64,000 bases of DNA, taken from assembly GCA_003833135.1 (NCBI GenBank), contig QZLH01000033.1:56157-120156 (forward strand), written 5' to 3'. The notes beneath the pieces were generated by a model. That model searched no databases, was not told where the DNA came from, and saw nothing but the letters and a program-made list of their open reading frames with translations. This DNA comes from Oehlia diaphana (Eukaryota; Glomeromycota; Glomeromycetes; Glomerales; Glomeraceae). The translations under genes were made by a program, and so were the position numbers. Shown here one piece after another: positions 35,283 to 47,924 of this stretch; position 1 is the stretch's first letter, and each line of letters starts with the position of its first letter.

Positions 35283-38200
35283 TTTAAATATCCACAACTT
35301 GCATTTATGAAAATTTGACAATCTATAAATCGATTTGATTTTATATTAAAAATTGAATTGCAAAAGTTCATGTTTAGATTTGTAACTATAAATTAATGTG
35401 CATTATTATTATTTCATATTTGTTTGTCATAGGATGGATGTACAAATGTATTAAATCTAATCTCTCTTTTTCATTAAGAAGTTCCATTTAGTTATATTTT
35501 GTGTCTAATTTTTTGTCGTACATTTTTGTCAAACATGACGTTATAACACGCCAACTTTTTTATGTTTTTTTCTTTTTTTTTTTCTAATCTATTTTCTAAA
35601 CTATAGCTATACGAATGAAATTTTATCTCTACGCTATACATGATGACTGACTCTAAGGCTTAACGGTAACTTCTTTCACAAAACCGCAGTATACCAAAAA
35701 AGATATGATCCAATTTCCAATCTATGTTATTATTTTTAGTTTTCGTTTGTGTAGTTTTCCTTATCACTTGATAATGAATTTTACAAACAAAAAATTAGTT
35801 AGCTTGTAGAATTTATCGTGAAGCTCTCGGTACAAACTCACCTGAAAATTCTAGACTTATAACTCATTTATAGTTGCGGTTCGTGTACTTATTTTATTAT
35901 TATACTCTATCTTTAGGATCTAAAACACTTAAATGTTTCCATATTCATCTATTTAATATAAATGTTAGTTTGTAATTGTACTCGGTATCACTGAAAAATT
36001 CCTGACTTAATATGCCCAAAATTTCGGTGTGGGGAAGTTCCCCTCCCGAGTAAGTAATTAATAATTAACTAAAAATGAGGAAGTGGCTCAAAAAAAACTG
36101 TAAATAATTCAGAAAAATGATTACGTAATTTATTAAATAATTAATTGTACATTTTTGGCTAGCGAAAATAGGAGATTAAATAATTACAATAATTTATTGT
36201 AAAAAAGAAAATAAAGAAAATAAAGCTGAGATTGGAAAATGAATAAAACCCCCGTTTGGAAATTTTAAATAGGATAACAGGTGATCAACTTGAGATTAGC
36301 CTAATATAATGGCCGTAGATTAAGTTTTTTATACGCGTTTGAATAATATATAATTGTATGTGTTATTGCCCCTCAACGAATGATGTTTTGTTAATAATAT
36401 CTATAAAAAGATTTGAACTAAGTTAATAATATAAGCCAATGCATTTATTTTACTTCTGTTGTTTCGTTTGACTTTTATTATTTTTTTCACCTATATGAAA
36501 TGTTCTTTAAAATGTTGATAATATTTTATATTAGAAAAGGGTAAAGCAAACCCTTAAATGATATATTTTATTGGTTAAAATTATTATTATATATAGTATT
36601 ATATTATTGAATATACCTGGAAGTGGAAAGTAAACTTCACATATATAAATTAATATTAGGTGATGTAAGTTTCATTAATTTTTTCAGAATAAAAATAGAA
36701 TTTTAAATGTTTCCAGAACTTTTTTTTATAAAAATACCTTTTAATTTTTTAATAAAATAAATATTTAATAAATTCTGCTAAAATATTAATTTTTGAAATT
36801 AGCAAGAAATTTTTTAGCAATTTTTTTGAAAAATTCTTATATAAAAAATGGAATAAGAAAAATAAGAAATTTATTACAAAAATTTATAGAATGTTTAAAC
36901 TTTTTAAATTCTTTAATTTTCCAAATTTTTAGGAATTTTTCCAATTAGTAAAAAGCTATTTATATAAAAATTCTATAAAAATATATTTTATTTTTTTCTT
37001 TTAACTTTAATTAATATATTAATTAATATTTAAAATGCAAAATTTAACTTTTATATAAAAAATATTTCATAATTGTAATAATTTTTTATAATATCAAAAT
37101 ACAGTACTTATAAATAATTATAATTATAAAATTTTTTTTTTTTGTATAATAAATTTTTTAAACTAAACATTTTATTAAAATTCCAATAATTTATATATAG
37201 ATTATATATAGTACTTATTAATTATATTAAAATTTTCAAAAAATTGCTTATTTTAAAAATGGGTTTCAAAAACTTTAAACTACTGTACATATTTCTATTT
37301 TTCAATAACTAACAATTTAAATCAATAAAATTTATACTATTAATAAGTTTATTTTAGTAAGAGGAATCTAATAATAGTAATAATTTATTTTTAACTTTAA
37401 TATTTACTGAAATATAATATAAAACAATTTTTATTTAATATAAATAAGAGATATTTGGAATTCTAATATATTATTAAATATTTAAATTTATATATTTTAA
37501 TTTTTATAAAATATAATTTATTGATTTTATTAATCTATTAGATTTTATTATAAAATTTAATAAAAATTATTATTTTTAAATATAATTGTTTTTTAATTGA
37601 TTTTTTTCAGTTTAATTAATTATATAAAATTTTATATTAAATATAATTTGGCTTTTTTTTTTGATTTAATATATAAATTAAAAATTAATACAAATTTTAA
37701 TTTTATATGATGAAATTTTATTATAATTAATAAGTAATAAATTTTTAATAAAAATGGTTTGCTATATTAAAGTTAAAATCTGAATTTTAATTTTTATTTA
37801 ATATATTAATTTTATACTTTACAAATTTAAAATTAATATTTATTATTTTAATTTTTTATAAAAGAATGAAAAAAATTAACCTGAATTTCGATTTACCTGA
37901 TAAAAATTATATTAAGTAGTACATTACTGGTTTTTACATTTGAATTATTAATAATTTACATATCTATTATTAAATATATTCTTACCCACTTAGATAAAAT
38001 TCAAATAAATTATAAAAATGTTTTATTTCAGTAAACTATATAGGATTTTTTTTTATGAGCATACATATTATTTTTAATTAAATCATTTACTTAAACCTAA
38101 TTTTATAATAAACCGGTATACCATACTAAACTATTAATTTGTAGTATGGTATAAATTAACAGTTAAATAAAGAATACTACTAATCTGGATAAGATTAACC

Positions 38201-38605
38201 CAAGAATAGGTAATAAAATAAAGGAAACAAAAAAAAAAAGTTAACGATTTTTTTGATGGTACAAGAATTGTTCATTCTTTCGTTCTGGAAATTGAATTGA
38301 ATTGTTCCATAATGTGATTACTCTTTTTTTAAGTTTCACCTCTCGTAGATTAGGAATAAAAATAGTTTGGTTATCGTGAATTATTCACGCGCACCGCATC
38401 GAAGATTATGTAATCATGAAAATGGTAAATGCGGTATCTAAAACAAGTGAATAATAAGGAGTAAAAGAATTTAAAAAGATTTTAATTATCCTTATCATAA
38501 AATGAAAAAACATATAAGGCAATTAACAAGTTCATAACTTGAAAGGTATTTAAATATAAGAGAAAAAGTCAGAGTTAAGGTATACTAACTAATTAAATTA
38601 AAATA
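35283..38605. other. Intergenic; extreme AT block at about 36.5-38.1 kb
   Basis: The proximal part (to about 36.4 kb) has ordinary spacer composition, with a GGGGAAGTTCCCC palindrome near 36030. From about 36.5 to 38.1 kb it is almost only A and T, with no coding signal or recognisable element. Composition returns to normal before the next gene. Confidence 0.55.
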
Positions 38606-39551
38606 ATGAAAATGATGGCATTAAGAGTGGTTTCAGAATATTTTACAAAAATGAAAAAATTTCAAAAAATGCAGGCTTATATTATATATATGCAATTCAT
38701 TTGTTGTATTGCATGTTTAGTTCAAGGTACGTTTAACGTTTTATGATACTTGTTTAGTTGAATTTGATATAGTATTTAATATATTTATTATTATTTTATA
38801 GACGCATTATTCTTTGCAGAATTAAGAAAAATTGAGGATGTTATAGATCGATCTAAATTTGCGATAGGGTAATAATTTTTATTCAAAATTCTTATATATT
38901 AAATTATAGAATCTAATAATTTAAATTTTTTTTTTTCTTTAAATATTTTAGTTTCTTTAGTTGCATATATTATATTTTCGTGGATATTTTTTGTATTATT
39001 TTTAATGGTAAACAAATATTGAATTTTTTGAATCTTCATTATTATTATTATTATTATTACAAGTTATTTATGATAATATTAACTTTAGGAAATAGTGCTA
39101 TTCTCATTGCAAGAAATCAGAACCAAAAGCACGAAAAACACAGAAAACTAATAAAATGGGATTATATTATTTTTATGTAGGTTTTTTTGTCAAATTTTAT
39201 TAACTTTATAATGTATGTAAATAATCAAATATAAAAAATATATACATATTTTTAGGTTTGAAGCTTTCTTATGGATAATTTATGGTAAGAGAATAATTTA
39301 ATTTATTATGATATTATTATTTAAGCCAATGAAAAAAAAAACTAATTAAATGGTAAATTACTATAGTTATCTTGAAAGTAGTAACATGGGATGGAACGAC
39401 TGTTGCCGTCTTATATTTCTTGGGACTTTTGGGACCAGGAGGAATTATGCATTATTTAGGAACAGTTGTTTTTGGTATTGTAAATTTATTTTTATATATT
39501 ATTTGCTATACACTTAATGGAACAAGTTGGACCAATGAAATAATTGAGTAA
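38606..39551 (+). CDS. Four-pass membrane protein, six exons (tetraspan family member D)
   Basis: Exons 38606-38726, 38802-38868, 38952-39007, 39089-39176, 39256-39284 and 39367-39551 give 181 residues with phases 1,2,1,2,1. Intron 3 (81 nt) is a multiple of three and open, so an unspliced form adding 27 residues, including a poly-Tyr run, is possible; splicing is preferred because it restores the shared exon-phase pattern and an exon 3 of 56 nt as in member A. Membrane segments lie at about 24-45, 62-85, 107-125 and 148-166. The Trp of FEAFLWIIY is the seventh residue of exon 5. The last loop (TWDGTT, LLGPGG) lacks the Cys pair of members A-C. Function unknown. Confidence 0.76.
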
Positions 39552-39826
39552 TTGATTTAGTTATCTATAATAATAAGTTAATTAGAAAACAAAAAAAAAA
39601 AGAGATTTTATTTACAAAAAAGTAACTACAAAAAGTTTAATACTTTCAATAAATAATCTAACAATCCCAACCCTATCTCACTTACAACCTATTTACAACA
39701 TTCTTAATTTTACTTTATACACATCTAATAAAAAATTTTGGTTTTAAATTAAAATACCAAATTTATATCACTCACTTTACCAAACTTATATTCCCGAAAA
39801 CAATCTCTACAATCTTCACAATTAAT

Positions 39827-40150
39827 TCAAAAAATAAGCGGCGTTGGTTCATGATGTGCCGCAGCGAATTTTTGCCAATATTGATCTAAAAATTCATCAC
39901 TAAACATTTCATAAAGTACGTCAGATAGAATAACTTGATAGTTAGGCCGAACAGCGAGTTCCGTAGAAGGTTGTTCTTGTTCTTGTTTAAAATATCTTTC
40001 AAAAATTTCAAAAAGATCTTCTTGGGATTGTGAAGTTTCTAATAAAAATAAATTATTTAGATTATTTGTCGTTGTATCTTGAAATTTATCTATCAAGAAA
40101 CCAAGCATAATAATCATAATGATAATTAGGAAATTTCGATGAAATGCCAT
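39827..40150 (-). CDS. Small secreted or membrane-anchored protein
   Basis: A single-exon 107-residue protein. It starts MAFHRN followed by a hydrophobic core of Ile/Leu/Met (about residues 7-22), then a polar, acidic-Gln-rich mature part with aromatic pairs (LFEIFERYF, LYEMFSDEFLDQYWQKF). There are no Cys in the mature part. The hydrophobic core with basic residues before it fits a signal peptide or N-terminal anchor. It is convergent with tetraspan gene D and divergent from INTS3. Size and secretion signal are those of candidate secreted proteins of symbiotic fungi, but nothing shows an effector role. Confidence 0.62.
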   Translation of the reverse strand: MAFHRNFLIIIMIIMLGFLIDKFQDTTTNNLNNLFLLETSQSQEDLFEIFERYFKQEQEQPSTELAVRPNYQVILSDVLYEMFSDEFLDQYWQKFAAAHHEPTPLIF

Positions 40151-40207
40151 AATTTCTATAATTTTAATATAATACTTCTTAAGTTTTAAAACTTATAAAT
40201 ATTTTTG

Positions 40208-40261
40208 TGGTTTTTTTTTAAAAAAAAAAATAAATTCGTTATATTTTCGTAGAACGAGAAT

Positions 40262-40301
<40 letters not shown>

Positions 40302-40329
40302 TTTATTTTTTTTTTTTTTTTAAAAAAGG

Positions 40330-40374
<45 letters not shown>

Positions 40375-40398
40375 TTTTTTTTTTTTTTTTAAAAAAAA

Positions 40399-40433
<35 letters not shown>
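40208..40433. repeat. Alternating poly-T/poly-A foldback tract
   Basis: At least four runs of T (up to about 30) alternate with A runs of 10-12, so neighbouring runs can pair into hairpins. It lies between the divergent secreted-protein and INTS3 genes. A similar tract lies at 4388-4527 before the START gene. Confidence 0.8.
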
Positions 40434-40434
<1 letters not shown>

Positions 40435-40851
40435 AGACAATAGCTTACGAAAATGACATTATTTAAGTGAAAAAAAAGTTTCACAGAAAGCACGTGCTCT
40501 ATTAATTAATTCTTTTTTAGAAGATCGTGAATCTTAAAACCAAGATTCATTTCTTGAATTTTGATAAATTTAGTTTAATTTTGCTACTAAAACATCAAGT
40601 CAAGAAACCACGAAATTTGCTAAGTTTATCTATAATTGGTTTAAATGAATTGTAACTAACTTATATTACGCAATGTTCCTATGCATGTAGAAACGAAAAT
40701 GACGACTTAATTTGACTATTCAATAATGCTCAATTAGAATTTTAATATGGGGGAGGGTAATTCCTACAACCCTCACCCCATATTTTCATGTAATCATGTG
40801 ACCGATCTACACATTTACGTCAATGCTTCATTGTTTATGTTCATAAAAAAT

Positions 40852-40859
40852 TATAAATA
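40852..40859 (+). promoter_or_regulatory. TATA box candidate for INTS3
   Basis: TATAAATA stands 218 bases before the INTS3 ATG. The transcript may begin near 40885. A likely 5'-UTR intron (GT at 40965, AG ending 41066) would remove most of the leader, leaving a short 5' UTR. Confidence 0.5.
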
Positions 40860-41076
40860 GGAGGCCCAGATCAACAAAATTTTCCAACACCGTTCTATCA
40901 ACAAAATTTTTCACTTGTTTTTTTTGTACCTGGTTTATTTAAAGTTTCCTTACTCACATACTGGGTAATTTTTATTCAATTTTCTTATTTATTTATTTTC
41001 CATTTTTATTCTTTTTTTCTTTGGAAAATACTACAAATATATTAAATTATTTATCTTAATAATTAGTTGAAAAAAA

Positions 41077-44000
41077 ATGTTAAAAGTGTTTGTAACCAAT
41101 GGTAGAGCTGATCAACATGGAATTCCTAGTTTTATAAATGTAAGTGAATTAGGTGAATACAGCAATCGTGATTTAAAAATTTGTGAATTAATTTTTTTAT
41201 CATCATTGTATATAGGAATTAAAGGATGATTACCAATGGGTGGGCATTTCAGGAAAATCGCAAGAAGATGCTAAGAATGAATTATATCGAATGGTTAAGT
41301 TCAATTATTATTTATTACTTGAAATGAAATGATCATCTGACCTTACTTATTGATTATATATATATATATATATAATTTAGATTGATACAATCCCTAATGG
41401 CTACAACAGAACAATGTCAGGACTTTTATATGGAGCCTTAACTGACGACTTTCAAACAGTATGATATGAAAATAAAATGTCTTTTGTATTTAAATCATTT
41501 AAATCGTAATAAAGAACAGTAATTTTTAACTTAATTACTTTAGTATTATGATTTCATCGGAGACCTGGATAAAGATGGTTATGACCATATGATAATACTG
41601 TTGAAAAAATTGGTCAGATATAAATGTTTTGCGTTATATTCCATGGAAACAATACACCGAGTAAATATCAATCTTTTGGATTAATTATAATTTAAAAAAG
41701 CTATCATCTAATAATCATTATTATTTATAATATCACAATAGATCATGCTGTTAATCGAAAATCTCGTGACAGATCATAGAGGTGCTTTAGGCGGGATTTC
41801 GAGTCTATATGAAGTGTGTGAATCGTTATTACGACAAATCAGAGGTATTTATAAAAATTTTATATTTTCCATAAATATAAAATTTTAACATTTATAATTA
41901 TTTAGGTGGTGATACATCCGAAGTAAATATATTGTTAAGCAGTGAAGTATTAGAATTTTTCCAACGCGAATCGTAATGTCATTTTATAATAAGAAAATAA
42001 ATTTATCTGTACTATTTCATTGTTTTAATTTAAATATTTAATTTTCATTACAGAACGTGGCTTTATAATAATGAACGCTTATTGCATATTACATTTTATA
42101 CCTTTGCAAGTTTAATACGTGATCATAGTGAGCCTAGATTTGAGGCTTTGAAAACAAAAGAAATAAAATTCTGTAGATTTATATTTGATAATCATGTATG
42201 TATTAATTTATAGTGTTTATTTTCTAATCCTTTCTAGAGAATGATTTATTATGATTTTATTTATAATCTTATTTTTTTTTTTTTATTGGCATATAAATAG
42301 TATAATTCTTTCTTTAAGATAGGGAGAGACTTAATAAGATTATTAAGAGATAATTTAATTGTTCCCGAATTTTCATACGTTATAAATGCGATTCCAGACG
42401 ATGGTTAGTTGGTGTTTCTTTATAAGTTTTATTTTACAAGTTTTATCACACTTTATTTAATTAACACTGAACTTATTGCATGTGTTTTATTTAGTAAAGG
42501 CAACCCTCATGAAACAAAGAACACTAGTTTATTGTCTATCAAGTCGTCTATCGTATGACATGAATGAAAGATTAACGCATATGTTGGAACAGGTAAGTAT
42601 TCCTTTCCAATTTTAATATATTAGAATTTAAAGACGCACTATTTTAAGGAATATTATCATTTACCATTTTTGTAGCATTCGATATCAGCTTATAAGCGAA
42701 AATTTGATTTTTTTAAAACAAATTTCTTATCTACAGAACCTCGTTACTTAATTGCTGATATCATTCGATGGGTAATCGCCGCTTATCGTTCAAATAACGA
42801 GAAGGCTATGAATAATAGATATATGTTAATTGATTTTTTATTGCATGAGATAGGAGTAAGTAATAATTAATTTGTTTTTTAAAAAAAATTTAAGGTGAAA
42901 AGTTTAGTAAAAGAGGAACCAAATTTGAGCAAAAAACAAAACAGAAATGTTCATATTCTCCAAAGTTAACTTTCTATACTTTCTTTGAATTTTAGAATAA
43001 TTGGGAAGCAATCGAGTTAGCAAAAATGGCATTAGTTTATGATTGGCTGTGTTTTGATAGAAACTGTAAAGATCCTAATGTAACGAGAGAGGGCCTATAT
43101 TGTATAGGTGAGTTTTATTGCGTTTGTTTGTTCATTTATTCGTAGAATTTGTCTCCCCAGTTGTTAATATATCAAATCTTATTAAATTATTTGTAGAACC
43201 TTGTATAAAATTAATTGTTGATAATGTTAAATCAAATAACCTGAGGATTGCCAAAGATCTAATAGAAACTTTACATTCTTCAATCAACATTTTTCCCGGC
43301 TTTGAAAATGAAATTCGTGAAAATGTCAGAGCAGCTTCTCAGGTTGCAATTTCATATAATATTATGACGTAAGTAATATATGCACATACACATGAATATT
43401 TCTAGTATCACGACATATGCATTTATATTTATATATATATATATAATTTTTTTGCACGAAAAAATAATAATCATAAAAAAATAGTGTAGAGGACATCAAA
43501 ACTATTCGCACAAAACTCAGTGAATTTGCCGGTGACACACGCATAGTAAAGATTGTTGGCGATTTATGGGGTCATCTAATGAATGCACCACCACCAAGTT
43601 CTTCGTTACCTTATCTTGTCAATCCATCACAACCAATAGTAATGCAGATACCTCCTGTAACCAACATTCAAATGCCACATCAGGATGTAAACCAACGTTT
43701 TCCTACATCATTATCCATTCCGCAAACACCTCAAAATCTTGTACAACCAAATCCTTTATTTACTCCTTCTCACGATAAACCACCAGAAATTGTAGATTCA
43801 CCCGGATCCAAATCAGGAACAAATTTTCAGAACCTTGATAATCAAACATTACCCACAAAGAGACGCGATTCAATATCATTCTCGGATCAACCTTCAAATG
43901 TACCTGTGGCTCAAGTCACAAAATCGCATGAAACAAAATCTATCGTAGAAGAAACATCGTCAACTGCACGAATTATTGTACCGTCACCAGCAAATTCTGT

Positions 44001-46592
44001 GCCTGTTCCAGCCAGTTTATGGCTTTATAGTAATCATTTGAAAAATTTTAAAGTAGCGACTTTATCCAGCAACTCTGTAGATGAAACACAATATTTACGT
44101 CAAGTATTGGGCCTTTTTTTAAATGTAATATGTTCAAGATTTACAATTCTTATTTTTATTAAAATTTTTAGTTTACTAACTAAGATATTTTTTAAATAAA
44201 GGGTGTAAAATTGGATGCTCCAAATTCTCCACATCTTACAGATCTACCCTCTTTTATTGGACCTGATGTTTGCCGAACGCTAAATTTTGATGAACTTAAT
44301 GGATGTTTTGACTTGAATTCTGAATGTCTCGAAATCAATCCGTCAAAACAGAATTTATTTAATTGTTTAGTATCTTGGGTTTTTGATCATAAGGATGAAC
44401 CTTCGAGAAATGATTCACCTAAATTTAAGTCATTTGAGATGTACAGGCTTATTATTAAAAAGGACGAAAAGGTACATGCAGAAGGCAGGTTGAAATTACT
44501 GGTACACTGTTTCAGGTATGTAATACATATTATTACTATTCGGGTGTTTGAATATTAGCATCATTTTTTTTAAAAAAAATGTTATCATTATGTTTATTGT
44601 AGGTCATTAAAACTGGATAAATTAGGAACCGTATTAACTAAAGATTTTAAATCTTTAATTAATTTATATATTGAATATATAAATTATGAGGTTAAGTGCG
44701 AAGATTCACAACCTAATGTTGAAGAAGAAGTGAACAAACGGTTTTTAACGGGCGTACAGGTGATTTCCTTTAACATATTTTTACAAATATACATACATCC
44801 TAATATTGTGACTTATATTATTATATAATTTTAAACTATTTATAGTTGTTACAACAGTATGAATGCAATGTTTTTGATTCGATCGTACCCAAACTTTTAC
44901 AAAATTGGCCAGGTATTTTTGTTGGAAATTTTGAATTTATAACTTCAATTATTCATGGAATAAATCCGATGCTTGTACGTAATTTCTTTTTCATATCTTG
45001 ATTTAAATGATTATAGACGCATATTAGTAACTATTATTTTCCAGATCTATAAATTTGAGACGGATTTACGGCTGGGTCATTATAAAGTGTTTGGAAATAT
45101 AGATTTGGATTATGTTTTAGGTATTACTTTATTATTTGTTTTTTTTTGAGGATTTTTATTTTTACTAATTATTTTATGTATATATATATATATATTTGTT
45201 TGCTTATTTATTATTATTATTAGAACATTCACTGAATTGTTGGGGTTCATTTGAACAATTTTATCTTTTTCAATTGATAAAAGCCGAAATTGGCAATAAC
45301 ATTGAAAAGATTGAAGAATTTATAAGTTCAAGTTTACAATTGAAAGTTTTAGAACCGATAGGTAATATAAAATTTATAAAATGTTATTATATGTAATAAC
45401 CTCTCACATCCTTAAATTTGTTAATTCTTAATTAGAACATCCTGAAGCTTTGTGTGGACTTTTATCTCTCCTTGAACTTATTCCTCCAACGGAGAATAAT
45501 ATTTCGTTATTAACAAAACTAATTACTAATGCAAAATCACAAGAGAGCAAGTTCGAAAATATAAAATTCGTCATATCAATATTTACTCGATGGAATGATG
45601 TCTTCCCAGATAGATTAATTAAAGTTATGACAAGTGAAGTTGATAATAAAATACGTGTGAATGAAACCGAAGCTAAAACTGAAGATGATGAAAATGAAGC
45701 AAGTGCTTTTTTTGATGTAATAGTAGAATTATGGAAAAATGAAAAGCTTAAACAAGGTAAAAAATTTTTATTTGATAACAAATTAATTCTATATAAATTA
45801 ATCATATATTTAATTATATTAATTAATTAATTTTATTTTCTTTTTTTTAAAAAATTTCAGCTTTTATGTCATTAAGACCTAACTTTATGCTTTTGGGCGA
45901 GTCTGTTGAAAAAGAAACTACATTTTTACAACGTCCACCTGAAGCAGCTGATGATGATGGAGAACAAATGGAAGCTGAAGATGGTGATGGTATTTTTTTT
46001 TTAGTTTTTTTTTACAGAAAATTTAAGTTCATCTAATTTAATTTCTTTTATTAATTTATTTTAAGATACGCCACATGATCAACCGACCACCACAATTTCT
46101 ACTCGATCCAGAGGTAAAGCAAAACAAATTGAGATAGAGGATCGATCAAAACGTTCTACAGGTTCACAAAATAACCGCAACGCACAAAATCGACAAAAAG
46201 CTGAAGCAACAAGTGATGAATCATCCTCTTCACATGAAAAAACTCCCGAAAAGGCTCAAAGTCGTAAAATAATTAAACCGAAGCGTGTAAAAAGAAAAAT
46301 TAATCCTACTAGTTCTGAAGCTTCAGATGAAGAACAAACTGCTAGCAGTAATAAAAATCATCGTCAAACTAAAAAACGTCCTACTACTTCAGATAGACGA
46401 AAAAGTGTATCGAGTGGTGGTGAAGAAGAAACTAAACCTAATAGAAGTGTTCGGTCAAAAACTAAAAATGCTTCTGCATCAACACGTTCAGAACCTTCAA
46501 AGGCAACCTCCACACAAAATATTAATCGTCGCAAAAGTGTTGGTGGACCAAACGCAAAAAAGAGAAACGCAAAAGGTTCCGATGAAGAATAA
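41077..46592 (+). CDS. INTS3: Integrator complex subunit 3 (INTS3 / SOSS-A)
   Basis: Twenty-one exons: 41077-41139, 41216-41293, 41381-41458, 41544-41660, 41742-41844, 41906-41972, 42054-42195, 42301-42403, 42495-42592, 42676-42855, 42996-43107, 43197-43368, 43485-44124, 44202-44515, 44603-44759, 44846-44974, 45045-45120, 45224-45361, 45436-45756, 45861-45989 and 46066-46592, giving 1247 residues. The N-terminal helical domain (about 25-470) has LLYGALT, IGRDLIRLL, PEFSYVI and ALVYDWLCF. A Pro/Ser/Gln-rich linker (about 480-620) separates it from the C-terminal helical domain (about 650-1060, with EHPEALCGLL). The tail (1073-1247) is Arg/Lys/Ser-rich with acidic ends, like animal INTS3. It is about 200 residues longer than human INTS3 (1043), mostly in linker and tail. 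INTS3 acts in Integrator RNA processing and in the SOSS single-strand-DNA damage sensor. Confidence 0.9.
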
Positions 46593-46886
46593 CCGGATGG
46601 GATTCTTTTAATTATTTAGGAGAAAAGATGTAATAGATTAGATTAATGTAGATTAATGAACATTATTTTTTAACTAATTTAAAAAAAAAAGAAGTGATAA
46701 TATACAATAGATTTCTATAACCCTTTAATCTTAAAAAAAACAATGTTATCTTAAATTATGTAGATTAATTTTCCTTTCCTTTTAAAATTTTGGATTTTTA
46801 ATTAAACCATTTTTAGTTACTATGATCTGTACTAATAAATGTGATATTATTTTGATCATAATCTTACCTTTATTAATTTTTTATTA

Positions 46887-47465
46887 ATGTCTCCTAATAA
46901 AAAAGCTTTATCACTCTTTAGAAGATTATGGAGAGCAGGAGATTCATCTGTATTATGTTCAAAACCTGCCGTTTATTATATTAGACAAAGAATTAGAGAA
47001 GGTTTTGATGAATATAAAAATGTAAGGAATGAAATAATTTTAAATGATCTGTTTGAACGATGTAAGTAATAATATATATATGATTAATTTATTTTTTTTA
47101 ATTATTTTTTTATCAAAAAAAAAAATAAAAATATTCTTTCTTATAATTAGGTGAAAATACTATTAAATTTTTAGAAACTGCTGCTATAAGGAAAGGATTT
47201 GAACATAAAGTTGTTTATGTTTTATGTGAAATGACTTATATTCAAAATAAATATAAAAAATGGTAAGAAAAATTTATTAAATATATGTAGTATTAGTATT
47301 TATTTTTATTTTATTAGATTAATCGTCTTGTATATTTTTTTTAGGCCACCACATTATAATAAAAGAATGAGTTTAGAATTATATAACTCACATGCTCATT
47401 CTTATGATGATTATAATTTAACAGTAATGATGATGAATGATAGTTTAAAATTATGTTTAAGATAA
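46887..47465 (+). CDS. LYR-motif-like mitochondrial protein
   Basis: Exons 46887-47061, 47151-47262 and 47345-47465 give 135 residues (phases 1,2; GT-AG). The N terminus, KALSLFRRLWRAG, carries the L-F/Y-R of LYR proteins near residue 10, followed by a helix with YYIRQRIREGF and a third helix ending FERCENTIKFLETA, the three-helix Complex1_LYR arrangement. LYR proteins serve as assembly factors or acyl-carrier-protein-bound subunits in mitochondria (respiratory complexes, Fe-S delivery, ribosomes). The C-terminal extension (PPHYNKRMSLELYN) is not part of the core fold. The exact member is not identifiable by eye. Confidence 0.7.
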
Positions 47466-47924
47466 ATAATAATTATAGTACAGTATTTACTATTTTACAT
47501 CTTTATTAGAATCCTTCGTTCATATTATTTTGTTTATATATAAAAATATTTTTAGTCTATAGTCCACCACTTAGACCGGAATTATTTATTCTGTTATTTA
47601 TTTGTTTCAATTTCAGCAATACTATCGGAATTATAAAATCTTTTAAGTTCAATTAAGAATCCAAATAATAGAAAGACCAAACCGATTCTTACAGGAATTT
47701 CGAATTTTTTTTTTAATGATTATGAATTACTAATAGTACTATAATAATAATCAATTCATATCTTTTCTTACAATCAAGAAAAAAGACTTACATTGAAAAA
47801 TTTTACAATGTTATTTAACGAAACTATAAATTTGTATAATCGCATTTTTGTAAAAAATTTTGATCTTTAAATTTGGTGTAATGATACTTGACATTGTTTT
47901 TGAACAGTATCCAAGATCATTCTA

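Noticed and set aside
38952..39180. Reading through intron 3 of tetraspan gene D (poly-Tyr form)
   Set aside because: The frame is open, but the spliced form restores the 1,2,1,2,1 phase pattern and the 56-nt exon shared with gene A; kept only as an alternative.
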